This document shows positions 1-7,999 of a stretch of 64,000 nucleotides of DNA, one piece after another. The DNA comes from an uncultured Clostridia bacterium (GTDB lineage: Bacteria > Bacillota > Clostridia > Christensenellales > Borkfalkiaceae), in contig CANQKF010000006.1 in NCBI GenBank assembly GCA_947624445.1, positions 24,888 through 88,887 on the forward strand, in the 5' to 3' direction. Position 1 is the stretch's first letter. Each line of letters starts with the position of its first letter. Under the pieces are notes generated by a model. That model searched no databases and was not told the DNA's origin. It saw only the letters and a list, made by a program, of their open reading frames with translations. A program made the translations under genes and the position numbers.

Positions 1-2267
1 AGCTCAAGACGTGCGAGGAATTCCTCCAACACCAGAAGGAGCGCGAAGAGGAGCTCATCGACGAAGCCGACGCCCTCGAGCGCGGCTACCGCAAATACAG
101 TGAAGCGATCACCAAGACCAACAACGATATCTCCAACAGCGAGTATCAGCTCAAATACCAGCTCTCCGTGCGCGACCGCTCGGAGGGATACCGCGAAGTC
201 GTCCGCAAACTGCGCACCGACGCCAAGAGCGATCCCGTGCTCGCGAAGCGCATGGTCGGAACGATCGCGGATATCGTACATACCGATAAGAAATACGAGG
301 TCGCGATGGAGACGGCCTTCGGCGGGGCGATGCAGTATATCATCACCGAGACCCAGCGCGACGCCCAGCAGCTCATCGAATATCTCCGCGCCAACCGGAT
401 CGGCACGGCGACCTTCCTGCCCATCGACGGCATGCGTCCCCGCGAGGATTCGCGCGACCTGCGCCGCGCGCTCTCCGAGACGGGCGCGATCGCCGCGGCA
501 AACGACCTCATCCGCTACGACGAGCACTATGCGAGCGTCGTGAAGAACCTCATCGGCAACACGCTCATTTGCGATACGCTCGTGAACGCGACCCGCATCC
601 GCAACCGCTATCCCGAGGCATTCCGCCTCGTCACGCTCGAGGGCGACATCATCCAATCGAGCGGCGCCATGAGCGGCGGGCACAGGAGCAAAGAGGCCAA
701 TCTCTTCTCCGCGGACCGCTTGATCCGCGAGGCGGAAGAGCGGATAAAAGCCCACAGGTCCGAGCTTTCCCGCCTCACCGCGGCGCTCGCGTCCTGCGAG
801 AAGGAACTCGAAGAGGCGCGCAAGAACCGCGACGAGTTCCGCCTGCAAGTCCAGCAAAAGACGGCCGACTACGCCGCCCTCACCCAGCGCGTGCGGGCGC
901 TCTCCGATCTCGTCGAGGAGCGCAACGCCACCATCAAGGAATACACCGATCTTCTGGAGCGGCTCACCCGCAAGGCGAGCGACCTCGAGAGCGAAGTGCT
1001 CTCCTCGCAGGAGAACGAAGAACTTCTGCGCCGCATCCGCACCGAGGCGGCGGAGGGGTACAAGCTCAGCGCGGGCAAGATCGAGACGGTCCGCGAAGAG
1101 CGCGCGGCGATCCTCGAGCGCATCTCCAAGCTCAGGATCGAGAGCGCGTCGATCATGTCCGCCCGCGACGCCGAACAGCAGAACGCGGAAAAGCTCAAGC
1201 TCGAGCAGCGCGAACTTGCCGATAAGGTCGCGGACATGCGTGCGAGCATCGCGAGTTGCGAGCAAAAGATCGAGGAACTCAAGGAAGAGGAAGAGCGGGT
1301 CCGCCTCAGCGACGAGGACCGCGTCATCGTCGAAAAACTGCATGCCGACCGCGACACCATCGAAGCGGAGAAGCGCGCCCTCACCGAGGAACAGCGGGAG
1401 CTCTCCGAGGAACGGGCGTCTGCGTATGCGCGCCAGAACTCTCTGAAAGAGCAGATCGCGAACGCGAAGAACGAAAAGGGGCGCGCCGAGGTCTACCTCG
1501 AGCAGCTCACCCAGCGTCTGCAGGAGGGCTACGACCTCACCTATGACACGGCGCAGGAATTCCGCGATCCCAACTACGACTTCGAGAGCTCGACCAAGAA
1601 CATCGCCTCGCTCAAGCGCAAGATCACCGAGCTCGGCAACGTCAACCTCACCGCGATCGACAGCTATGAGGACCTGCTCGCCCGCTACAACGAGATGGAA
1701 GCGCAGCGGGCGGATGTCGATAAGGGCATCCACGACCTCTCCGATTCCCTCGAGGACGTCAAACGGCGCATGCGGGAGCAGTTCGACGAAGGCTTCAACC
1801 GCATCAACCAGAACTTCTCGACGACCTTCCACGACCTCTTCGGCGGCGGCAGGGCGGAGATGCAGCTCGATTACGAGGAGGGCGTCGATCCGCTCGAAGC
1901 GGGCGTCGAGATCGTCGCATGTCCGCCGGGCAAGAAGCTCTCCAAGATCTCGCTGCTCTCGGGCGGCGAGCAGACGCTGACTTCCATCGCGATCCTCTTC
2001 GCGATCCTGAAGTCCAACCCCATGCCCTTCTGTATTCTCGACGAGATCGACGCCGCGCTCGACGACGTGAACGTCGACCGCTTCGCAAAGTACCTCAAAC
2101 AATTCTCGCAGGAGACGCAGTTCATCGTCATCACCCACAGAAAGCCCACCATGAACCAGGCGGATACGCTCTTCGGCGTCACGATGGAGGAGAAGGGCGT
2201 TTCGAAGATCGTCTCCGTCAAGCTCTCCGAGGTCGAGAAGAAGCTCGGCGGCGATACGGTGATGTAA
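1..2267 (+). CDS. smc: Chromosome segregation ATPase SMC, C-terminal part (5' end outside window)
   Basis: SMC forms the condensin-like complex (with ScpA/ScpB) that compacts and segregates the nucleoid. The frame is open from base 3 to the TAA at 2265, so the N-terminal Walker A head lies upstream of the window. Visible in order: the end of the first coiled coil; the hinge (about nt 240-710, with a Gly-rich AFGGAMQYI segment); a long Glu/Arg/Lys-rich returning coil (about nt 710-1830); and the C-terminal ATPase head with the ABC signature LLSGGEQ (about nt 1950) and Walker B FCILDEIDAALDD (about nt 2030). About 750 residues are visible of a usual ~1180. It is followed by ftsY, the common Firmicute order. 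Confidence 0.96.
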   Translation, partial: LKTCEEFLQHQKEREEELIDEADALERGYRKYSEAITKTNNDISNSEYQLKYQLSVRDRSEGYREVVRKLRTDAKSDPVLAKRMVGTIADIVHTDKKYEVAMETAFGGAMQYIITETQRDAQQLIEYLRANRIGTATFLPIDGMRPREDSRDLRRALSETGAIAAANDLIRYDEHYASVVKNLIGNTLICDTLVNATRIRNRYPEAFRLVTLEGDIIQSSGAMSGGHRSKEANLFSADRLIREAEERIKAHRSELSRLTAALASCEKELEEARKNRDEFRLQVQQKTADYAALTQRVRALSDLVEERNATIKEYTDLLERLTRKASDLESEVLSSQENEELLRRIRTEAAEGYKLSAGKIETVREERAAILERISKLRIESASIMSARDAEQQNAEKLKLEQRELADKVADMRASIASCEQKIEELKEEEERVRLSDEDRVIVEKLHADRDTIEAEKRALTEEQRELSEERASAYARQNSLKEQIANAKNEKGRAEVYLEQLTQRLQEGYDLTYDTAQEFRDPNYDFESSTKNIASLKRKITELGNVNLTAIDSYEDLLARYNEMEAQRADVDKGIHDLSDSLEDVKRRMREQFDEGFNRINQNFSTTFHDLFGGGRAEMQLDYEEGVDPLEAGVEIVACPPGKKLSKISLLSGGEQTLTSIAILFAILKSNPMPFCILDEIDAALDDVNVDRFAKYLKQFSQETQFIVITHRKPTMNQADTLFGVTMEEKGVSKIVSVKLSEVEKKLGGDTVM

Positions 2268-2303
2268 GATCCCGCACGGGTTCTTGCCCGCAACGGATCG
2301 TGC

Positions 2304-2326
2304 GAGAAATCTACCACATCCCCCCG
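2304..2326 (+). repeat. Dispersed intergenic motif, copy 1 (after smc)
   Basis: The sequence aatctaccacatcccccc lies 37 bases past the smc stop. It is a degenerate member of the family TTTTATCgActAcrTCCCCC found repeatedly between genes in this window. Function unknown. Confidence 0.4.
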
Positions 2327-2389
2327 CGTTTCGCGTGTGCAGGCACGCCCGGGACGCGCGCCAAGGTCCCGTGAAAAAAGGAGAAGCGA

Positions 2390-3286
2390 ATGGGCTTTTT
2401 CGGAAAGATCAAGGAAGCGCTGAAGAAAACGCGCGCGAACGTCGCGCAAAAACTCCGCCAGCTCTTCCTCAAAAATAAGATTGGCGACGCCTTCTATGAG
2501 GAGCTCGAGGAGATCCTCATCTCTTCCGATGTCTCCGTCCGCACGGCGGAGGACGTCGTGGAGCAGGTCAAGGAGGAGGCGATCGGCGGAAAGATCAAGG
2601 ATGAGCAGTTCGTCACCGATCTTCTGAAAGATATTCTCGAGGACACGCTCAACGAGGCGCCCGTCCCCGAGATCGAGTACCCCTGCGTGATGATGTTTGT
2701 CGGCGTGAACGGCGTCGGAAAGACGACGACGATCGGCAAGATCGCGAATTATTTCGTGCGGCAGAAAAAGTCTGTCACGGTCGCGGCGGCGGATACCTTC
2801 CGCGCGGCGGCGATCGACCAGCTCGGCATCTGGGCCGACCGCGCCAAGGTGCGCATCGTCAAACACGAAGAGGGGAGCGACCCCTCCGCCGTGGTGTTCG
2901 ACGCCGTTACCTCCGCCAAGGCGAAAAAGACGGACGTGCTGCTCATCGATACGGCGGGGCGTCTGCACGTGAAAGATAACCTCATGAACGAGCTCAAGAA
3001 GATGGACCGCGTCGTCACGCGCGAGTATCCCGAGGCGCATTTCTACAAGTTCCTCGTGCTCGACGCGACGACGGGGCAGAACGCCTATTCGCAGGCGCGC
3101 GTCTTTCAGGAGGCGGTCGACCTCGACGGCATCGTGCTCACCAAGCTCGACGGCACGGCGAAGGGCGGCTTTGTGTTCTCGCTCTGCGGCGAGCTCAAGG
3201 TGCCCGTCGTGTTCGCAGGCGTCGGCGAGAAGATCGACGACATCGAATTTTTCGATGCCGAGCAGTTCGTCGAAGGGTTCTTTTGA
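2390..3286 (+). CDS. ftsY: Signal recognition particle receptor FtsY
   Basis: SRP receptor GTPase that docks ribosome-SRP complexes at the membrane. At 298 aa it is a short FtsY without the long acidic A domain. The N domain helices are followed by the G domain with P-loop GVNGVGKTTT (about residues 105-114), DTFRAAAIDQL, DTAGRLH (about 188) and TKLDGTAKGG (about 250). The N-terminal MGFFGKIKEALKKTR is an amphipathic, membrane-binding-type helix. The start is preceded by AAAAGGAGAAGCGA. It sits 122 bp after smc. Its partner Ffh is 2.9 kb downstream. Confidence 0.97.
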   Translation: MGFFGKIKEALKKTRANVAQKLRQLFLKNKIGDAFYEELEEILISSDVSVRTAEDVVEQVKEEAIGGKIKDEQFVTDLLKDILEDTLNEAPVPEIEYPCVMMFVGVNGVGKTTTIGKIANYFVRQKKSVTVAAADTFRAAAIDQLGIWADRAKVRIVKHEEGSDPSAVVFDAVTSAKAKKTDVLLIDTAGRLHVKDNLMNELKKMDRVVTREYPEAHFYKFLVLDATTGQNAYSQARVFQEAVDLDGIVLTKLDGTAKGGFVFSLCGELKVPVVFAGVGEKIDDIEFFDAEQFVEGFF

Positions 3287-3346
3287 GGTAAAGGAACGTT
3301 CTCGCGCCAAGAAGTTCCCGTGCGGGGTGGAGCGGACATTTTTTGA

Positions 3347-3365
3347 TTTTATCCACTACATCCCC
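3347..3365 (+). repeat. Dispersed intergenic motif, copy 2 (after ftsY)
   Basis: TTTTATCCACTACATCCCC, 60 bases after the ftsY stop. It resembles a DnaA box (TTATCCACA) in its left half, but other copies read TTATCGAC, so this need not be DnaA binding. An inverted copy lies at 3491-3511. Confidence 0.5.
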
Positions 3366-3490
3366 TGGCTTTTCCGCGCAAAAAGTCCGCGCATGGGGCG
3401 GTGCGGAGCGCAAAGCGGCGCAGCGGAGCAAAGATCCAAGCACATCGCCCGCGCGCAAAGCGCCTCGTCGCCCCGCAGCTGCCGTAACGC

Positions 3491-3511
3491 GGGGGACATT
3501 GATCGATAAAA
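3491..3511 (-). repeat. Dispersed intergenic motif, copy 3 (inverted)
   Basis: On the minus strand this reads TTTTATCGATCAATGTCCCC. It faces copy 2 across about 125 bp of gene-free DNA, so the ftsY / 3557 intergenic stretch is bounded by inverted copies of the motif. Confidence 0.45.
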
Positions 3512-3556
3512 CGACATTTCACGAGGAAACGGGCGGCCGTTTCCGAAGGAAAAAGC

Positions 3557-4054
3557 ATGAAGAAAAAACAGAAGCGAACGTTCACACAGAAATGCAAGGC
3601 GTTTCTCGGGGAATACCTCCTCGGGATCGACTTCTGGGCGCTGGGGCTCTTCGGCGTGCTCCTCTTGCCCAACTTCATCTTCTGGTGTTGGCAGCCCGTC
3701 GACCTCCTGCTCCGCAGCGCGACGCAGAGCCTGTATTTCACGTCGTTCGTCTTTACGGCGATCGCCTGCGCCGTTCTGATGTTCGTGCGGCACGAGGATG
3801 AGGCGCGCGACCCGCGCTTTTCCAGCATGTGCTTCCTCTTCACCTGCCTGTTTGCGGCGCTCACGCTTGCGGGTTGGGCGTTCTATCTCGCGAACTACGT
3901 CAACTGGGCGGTCGTCATCTTCCTCGCCGTGTTCCCGAACGCCGCCATGATCACGTATGCGATCCTGCGCAGGAACTATTTCGCCCTTCCGCTGATCGCC
4001 GTCTCGCTCGCCCTCTCCATCGCGATGGCAGTCGGCGCCATCGGATACCTGTAA
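3557..4054 (+). CDS. Small integral membrane protein, unknown function
   Basis: The 165-aa product has a basic N-terminus (MKKKQKRTFTQK) followed by about four hydrophobic segments (roughly residues 25-50, 60-78, 95-118 and 125-160), ending in LALSIAMAVGAIGYL. No recognisable family motif. The start has GAAGGA eleven bases upstream. It precedes the first copy of the duplicated terminator at 4064-4106 and appears monocistronic. Confidence 0.75.
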   Translation: MKKKQKRTFTQKCKAFLGEYLLGIDFWALGLFGVLLLPNFIFWCWQPVDLLLRSATQSLYFTSFVFTAIACAVLMFVRHEDEARDPRFSSMCFLFTCLFAALTLAGWAFYLANYVNWAVVIFLAVFPNAAMITYAILRRNYFALPLIAVSLALSIAMAVGAIGYL

Positions 4055-4063
4055 TTTCCGCAG

Positions 4064-4106
4064 AAAAAAACATCCGTCAAGCGAAAATGCTTGACGGATG
4101 TTTTTT
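4064..4106. terminator. Bidirectional terminator, left copy of the cassette-1 repeat
   Basis: A 12-bp stem (CATCCGTCAAGC / GCTTGACGGATG) with loop GAAAAT is flanked by A7 on the left and T6 on the right, so it can terminate both the + gene ending at 4054 and the - gene ending at 4105. Positions 4070-4106 are identical over 37 bases to 5664-5700. The stop codon of the minus gene lies inside the T tract. Confidence 0.9.
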
Positions 4107-5373
4107 ACATTCTGTGAAACGTCTTTCCTCCATCCGAGCTGGCATAGCGTCTGCCCGCATAATCTTCGTAGACTCTTTCATAACGGTCTTTCCCGACCGC
4201 ATTGGGCAAATAAGTGAGCTCGATGTTTTGTCCGCCGTCGTTGACGACGACTTTATCTCCGCTCTGCGAAGCGCCGCTGTTTCCATAGTTACTGTATTTC
4301 AAAAGCACTGCAACGAGACCCAGGATAAAGACGGCGAGGACTGCCAGCAAAACAAGCCCGACGACGGCGAGGATCGCGTAGATGATGATCGCAAAGACCA
4401 AGGGCAGAAGGAAGGCGCATCCCACGACGACCCCGATCGCCGCTTTCGAGGCGGTTTCTTCGTTGACGAAGTAGGGGAAGATGAAAAGCGTTGCGATCTG
4501 TGCGCAGATGACGGAGGCGAGCAAGTGATAGATAAGATATCCATAGAGGATCCCGTTGGATTCGATATATTCCGTGAAATACATCGACGCTTCCGCGATA
4601 AAACTGCGAATGGGGAGGTCCGTCCGGAAAAAGCCGATGCCGCCGAGCACGATGAAAAGGACGGCATAGCCCTTGGGGAAGTTCAAGGGGTTATGCGCGC
4701 CGAGGTAGACGAGGTACGTGGGCAGGGATAAGAGCGCAAAGGGCAATAAGATCAAGGTGCGGTGGGGGAAGTCGCCCAAGAAGAGGAGCGCAACGCGGGC
4801 GATGAGCACCGCCGCAAAAAAGCAAGTGAGAAAAACAAAAGCGGGTTTCTTCGAGGCATGCTCCTTGCGGAAACGCGCCCGTATGGCCCTGAACCGTGCG
4901 CCGACTTTTCCGAGTACTTCCTTACATTTTATTATGGTTTCGTTCTGTTTTTTTACGGCGGTGATCTCCTCTGCCGAGCCTGCGCTTTCAGACGCCTGTT
5001 CGCTTTCGGAGCTTTCCGCGGCGGAAGTTTGGGCGATCTGCGGCGCTTCATCCGCCTGCGCTTCGTCCGCATTCTCCGCGGATGCCGGTTCCGCTGCGGG
5101 GAAATGCTTCAACATGAGAACGCTCCCGATCAGGGAAAGGATGGAAAGGGAGAGGCAACTCAACACGAGCGCGCCGATGATCTCCTTACGCCCGCCCTTT
5201 TTTCCATAGACGGAGAGAATGATCACGGAGATGCCGATCTCCAATGGCAAAAATACGTGCGTGAGACGGTCAAACCTGATCAAAATGAGGTAAGTTAACA
5301 CGGCCGCCAAAAGCAGGGAGGCGCCCACCATGCAGAGCGTGAATCCACGCTTAAACTTCTTGTCTTGAACCAT
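4105..5373 (-). CDS. Multi-pass membrane protein with acidic linker, cargo of XRE cassette 1
   Basis: The 422-aa product has two N-terminal hydrophobic segments and a further one near residues 60-85. A low-complexity Ala/Glu/Ser linker follows (about residues 90-140), then a basic stretch and about seven more hydrophobic segments. It ends in a soluble tail (SDGGKTFHRM). No family assigned. The start has AAGGAGA seven bases upstream. It is divergent from the XRE regulator at 5458, with palindromic operators over its promoter, so it is very likely repressed by that regulator. Its stop abuts the left terminator repeat. Confidence 0.75.
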   Translation of the reverse strand: MVQDKKFKRGFTLCMVGASLLLAAVLTYLILIRFDRLTHVFLPLEIGISVIILSVYGKKGGRKEIIGALVLSCLSLSILSLIGSVLMLKHFPAAEPASAENADEAQADEAPQIAQTSAAESSESEQASESAGSAEEITAVKKQNETIIKCKEVLGKVGARFRAIRARFRKEHASKKPAFVFLTCFFAAVLIARVALLFLGDFPHRTLILLPFALLSLPTYLVYLGAHNPLNFPKGYAVLFIVLGGIGFFRTDLPIRSFIAEASMYFTEYIESNGILYGYLIYHLLASVICAQIATLFIFPYFVNEETASKAAIGVVVGCAFLLPLVFAIIIYAILAVVGLVLLAVLAVFILGLVAVLLKYSNYGNSGASQSGDKVVVNDGGQNIELTYLPNAVGKDRYERVYEDYAGRRYASSDGGKTFHRM

Positions 5374-5394
5374 AGATTCTCCTTTGTGACTGTT

Positions 5395-5442
5395 TATATC
5401 CCGAATCGGGATATATTTATTATACCGATTCGGTATAATAAA
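5395..5442. promoter_or_regulatory. Twin palindromic operators for the cassette-1 XRE regulator
   Basis: Two adjacent perfect palindromes were seen. Site A is at 5395-5415 (10-bp arms around A5405; core CCCGAATCGGG). Site B is at 5416-5442 (13-bp arms around T5429; core ACCGATTCGGT). The centres are 24 bp apart and the four half-sites share TCGGkATA. Site B covers the -10 of the minus-strand promoter and Site A its predicted start point. This is a typical auto-repressor arrangement, inferred from sequence. Confidence 0.85.
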
Positions 5443-5447
5443 GTCAA
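5419..5447 (-). promoter_or_regulatory. Promoter of the cassette-1 membrane protein
   Basis: On the minus strand: TTGACT (5447-5442), 17 bp, TATAAT (5424-5419). Start predicted near 5412, 39 bases before the ATG. The -10 lies within operator site B. The palindrome also shows TATAAT on the plus strand (5434-5439), usable as a -10 for the regulator but with no good -35. Confidence 0.8.
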
Positions 5448-5457
5448 GAGAATTTCC

Positions 5458-5664
5458 ATGATAAGATTAAAAGAGTTGCGAAAAGAGAGGCACATCTCTC
5501 AATTAAAGCTGGCGATGGACCTCGGCATGAACCAAAATTCCATTTCGCGCTATGAAACGGGCGAGCATGAGGCGGATTACAAGACGCTCATCGCGATCGC
5601 CGACTATTTCGACGTCTCCATCGACTATTTGCTCGAAAGAACGGAAAATCCCATGAGAAATTGA
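5458..5664 (+). CDS. XRE-family transcriptional regulator of cassette 1
   Basis: A 68-aa single-domain Cro/C1-type helix-turn-helix protein: MIRLKELRKERHISQ, then LAMDLGMNQNSISRYETGE (recognition helix region, about residues 17-36) and DYFDVSIDYLLERTENP. I chose ATG 5458 because the domain begins there and the upstream in-frame ATG at 5365 lies across the operators. The ribosome site is weak (AAGAG). The TGA at 5662 directly abuts the right terminator repeat. It is likely the repressor of its divergent neighbour and of itself. Confidence 0.88.
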   Translation: MIRLKELRKERHISQLKLAMDLGMNQNSISRYETGEHEADYKTLIAIADYFDVSIDYLLERTENPMRN

Positions 5665-5700
5665 CATCCGTCAAGCGAAAATGCTTGACGGATGTTTTTT
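5664..5700 (+). terminator. Terminator, right copy of the cassette-1 repeat
   Basis: Same 37 bases as 4070-4106: 12-bp stem, GAAAAT loop, T6. It ends the XRE gene. Its right arm also supplies the -35 (TTGACG, 5685-5690) of the next promoter. Confidence 0.9.
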
Positions 5701-5713
5701 GATTTGCTATAAT
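5685..5713 (+). promoter_or_regulatory. ylxM-ffh promoter with -35 inside the terminator stem
   Basis: TTGACG (5685-5690), 17 bp, TATAAT (5708-5713). The -35 is part of the right arm of the upstream terminator. Downstream, 5719-5738 forms a second hairpin GTCAAGC-ggaacg-GCTTGAC immediately before the GGAGG of ylxM. Confidence 0.85.
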
Positions 5714-5749
5714 GATAGGGTCAAGCGGAACGGCTTGACGGAGGTGGGT

Positions 5750-6166
5750 ATGTTCGCGACGGTGAAAGGCGCCGCGGCGCCGTCGGTGCAGGGCACGCGG
5801 CTCCGCTATCTCGGCCTGTGGGACGCCTACGGGCCCCTTCTCACCGATCTCCAGCGCGAGATCTGCGGGATGTATTACTCGCTCGATCTCTCCCTTTCGG
5901 AGATCGCCGAAGAGAAGGGCGTCTCCAAGCAAGCCGTCTCGGATACCCTCAAAAAGTGCAGGGAGCTCCTCGATTCCTACGAGGAAAAATTGCACTTTAA
6001 GCGCGATAACGACGAATACTCCCGCGCGGTCTCCTTTATGATGACGGAAGTTGTGCGGGCGCTCGAAGCCTTTGGCGCGCGGCACCCCGAATTTGCCGAA
6101 GAGATCGGAAAAATCACAGACATGGTATGCGTCGGCGAGGCGATCGACCTCGACCTGGAGGATTAA
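5750..6166 (+). CDS. ylxM: YlxM/p13-like putative SRP-associated DNA-binding protein
   Basis: 138 aa. YlxM proteins are small sigma-70 region-4-like helix-turn-helix proteins almost always encoded just before ffh and thought to modulate SRP. Seen here: LTDLQREICGMYYSLDLSLSEIAEE, then GVSKQAVSDTLKKC (recognition helix, about residues 54-70), and a charged C-terminus. ATG 5750 is chosen because GGAGG sits seven bases upstream; the longer frame from 5681 starts inside the terminator. The stop is followed at once by the ffh ATG (6167). Confidence 0.9.
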   Translation: MFATVKGAAAPSVQGTRLRYLGLWDAYGPLLTDLQREICGMYYSLDLSLSEIAEEKGVSKQAVSDTLKKCRELLDSYEEKLHFKRDNDEYSRAVSFMMTEVVRALEAFGARHPEFAEEIGKITDMVCVGEAIDLDLED

Positions 6167-7480
6167 ATGGCGCTCTTTGCATCGCTCTCCGAGCGGCTCA
6201 ATCATATCTTTTCCAAGCTGACGAAGCGGGGCAAGCTCACCGAGCTCGAGATCAGGACGGCGATGCGCGAAGTGCGCGTCGCGCTCCTCGAGGCGGACGT
6301 CAACCTCAAGGTCGTGAAGTCTTTCATCGCCGAGGTCTCCGAAAAGGCGGTGGGGCAGAAGGTCCTCGAGAGCCTCAATCCCGCCCAGCAGGTCATCAAG
6401 ATCGTCAACGACGAGCTGATCGCCCTCATGGGATCGGGGAACGCCAAGCTCGAGGTCTCGCCCAAGCCGCCGACGGTCATCATGATGTGCGGGCTTCAGG
6501 GCGCGGGCAAGACGACGATGTGCGCCAAGCTCGCCGTGCAGCTCAAAAAACAGGGCAAGCGGCCGCTCCTCGTGGCGTGCGATATCTACCGCCCCGCGGC
6601 GATCGACCAGCTCAAGGTCGTAGGGGGGAAGGCGGGCGCCGAAGTGTTCGAAAAAGGCACACAGGACCCCGTGAAAACGGCGAAAGAGGCCGTGGACTAC
6701 GCCAAAAAAATGGGGTACGATACCGTCGTCATCGATACGGCGGGGCGGCTCCACATCGACGAAAAGCTCATGCTCGAGCTCGAGAATATCACGAAGGCGG
6801 TCCCCGTCACCGAGATCCTGCTCACGGTCGACGCCATGACGGGGCAAGACGCCGTCAACGTCGCCGAGACCTTCAACGCGCGGCTCAACGTGACGGGCGT
6901 CATCCTCACCAAGCTCGACGGCGATACCCGCGGCGGCGCCTGCCTCTCCATCAAGGCGGTCACGGGCAAGCCCATCAAGTTCGTGGGCGTGGGCGAAAAA
7001 CTCGGCGACCTCGAGCCCTTCTATCCCGACCGCATGGCGAGCCGCATCCTCGGCATGGGCGACGTGCTTTCCCTCATCGAGAAGGCGCAGGAGGCGGTCA
7101 CCGAACAGCAGGCGAAGGAGATGGAGCGCAAGATGCGCGAGAATTCCTTCACGCTGGCCGATTATCTCACGCAGTTCGAGACGCTCAAGAAGATGGGCGG
7201 CGCGGGCGCGCTCATGAACATGCTCCCGGGCGCGAATAAGTTCAAGGTCAAAGAGAGCGATTTCGACGAAAAGAAAGTGGAACGTACCCGCGCGATCATC
7301 CTCTCGATGACGCCCAAGGAGCGGGAGAACCCGCAGATCATCGGCTCTTCGCGCAAGCGCAGGATCGCGCTCGGCTCGGGCACGAGCGTGCAGGAGATCA
7401 ACCAGCTGCTCAAACAGTTCGAGCAGACCAAACTCTTGATGAAGCAGATGAAGAGCGGAAAGCGCAGGCTGCCATTCTGA
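6167..7480 (+). CDS. ffh: Signal recognition particle protein Ffh
   Basis: SRP54 GTPase that binds signal peptides and SRP RNA. 437 aa. N domain, then P-loop GLQGAGKTTMCAKLA (about residues 107-121), DIYRPAAIDQL, DTAGRLH (about 190), TKLDGDTRGGA (about 247), and the M domain (about 295-437) with the SRP-RNA contact region SSRKRRIALGSGTSVQEIN. It is translationally adjacent to ylxM. The SRP RNA gene was not found in this window. Confidence 0.98.
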   Translation: MALFASLSERLNHIFSKLTKRGKLTELEIRTAMREVRVALLEADVNLKVVKSFIAEVSEKAVGQKVLESLNPAQQVIKIVNDELIALMGSGNAKLEVSPKPPTVIMMCGLQGAGKTTMCAKLAVQLKKQGKRPLLVACDIYRPAAIDQLKVVGGKAGAEVFEKGTQDPVKTAKEAVDYAKKMGYDTVVIDTAGRLHIDEKLMLELENITKAVPVTEILLTVDAMTGQDAVNVAETFNARLNVTGVILTKLDGDTRGGACLSIKAVTGKPIKFVGVGEKLGDLEPFYPDRMASRILGMGDVLSLIEKAQEAVTEQQAKEMERKMRENSFTLADYLTQFETLKKMGGAGALMNMLPGANKFKVKESDFDEKKVERTRAIILSMTPKERENPQIIGSSRKRRIALGSGTSVQEINQLLKQFEQTKLLMKQMKSGKRRLPF

Positions 7481-7523
7481 TTTTTCGCAGCATCTCTTGC
7501 GCTGCGACCGACCGTGCGAGGGG

Positions 7524-7543
7524 TTTTATTTCCTACATCCCCC
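7524..7543 (+). repeat. Dispersed intergenic motif, copy 4 (after ffh)
   Basis: TTTTATTTCCTACATCCCCC, about 45 bases after the ffh stop and in the gene's orientation. Same family as the copies after smc, ftsY and clpX. Confidence 0.45.
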
Positions 7544-7648
7544 GACTTCTTCGGCCGCGGCAGCGAATCGCGATGGGGAAACAACGGCCGCAAAGAAGCC
7601 GTAAAAAAAGAAAAAAATCTATTGTAACATAAATCGGAGGTAACAAAA

Positions 7649-7942
7649 ATGGTCAAAATGAGATTGGTGCGGATGGGCGATAAGAAGTCTCCCGTCTACA
7701 GGATCGTCGTGGTCGACGCCCGCAAGGCGGCGACGGGGGAGTACATCGAGAAGATCGGTTTCTACGATCCCAAGGCAGAGCCCGCGAAGCTCGAGATCGA
7801 CGTGGAGAAGGCGCAGGCATGGCTCGCGAAGGGGGTCCAGCCCACCGAGACCGTCAAGAATCTGCTTGTGAAGGCAGGCGCCGTCGAGAAGAGCGAGAAG
7901 CTCTCGCCCGCCAAGACCAAGGGCAAGAAGGCGAAGAAGTAA
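7649..7942 (+). CDS. rpsP: 30S ribosomal protein S16
   Basis: 97 aa. The N-terminal MVKMRLVRMGDKKSPVYRIV and YIEKIGFYDPK are typical of S16. The C-terminus is extended by a Lys-rich tail (SPAKTKGKKAKK). GGAGG lies eight bases before the ATG. It is followed by khpA, as in many Firmicutes, but rimM, trmD and rplS, which usually follow, are not present here. Confidence 0.97.
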   Translation: MVKMRLVRMGDKKSPVYRIVVVDARKAATGEYIEKIGFYDPKAEPAKLEIDVEKAQAWLAKGVQPTETVKNLLVKAGAVEKSEKLSPAKTKGKKAKK

Positions 7943-7999
7943 TCGCCGCCGAAGCGCAAGCGGCGCAGGATCGCGCGCCGCGTACGGGAGGAGTCTATC

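Noticed and set aside
3347..3355. DnaA box / origin signal (TTATCCACT)
   Set aside because: Single imperfect box, no cluster or AT-rich unwinding region, and other copies of the motif diverge at the DnaA positions.
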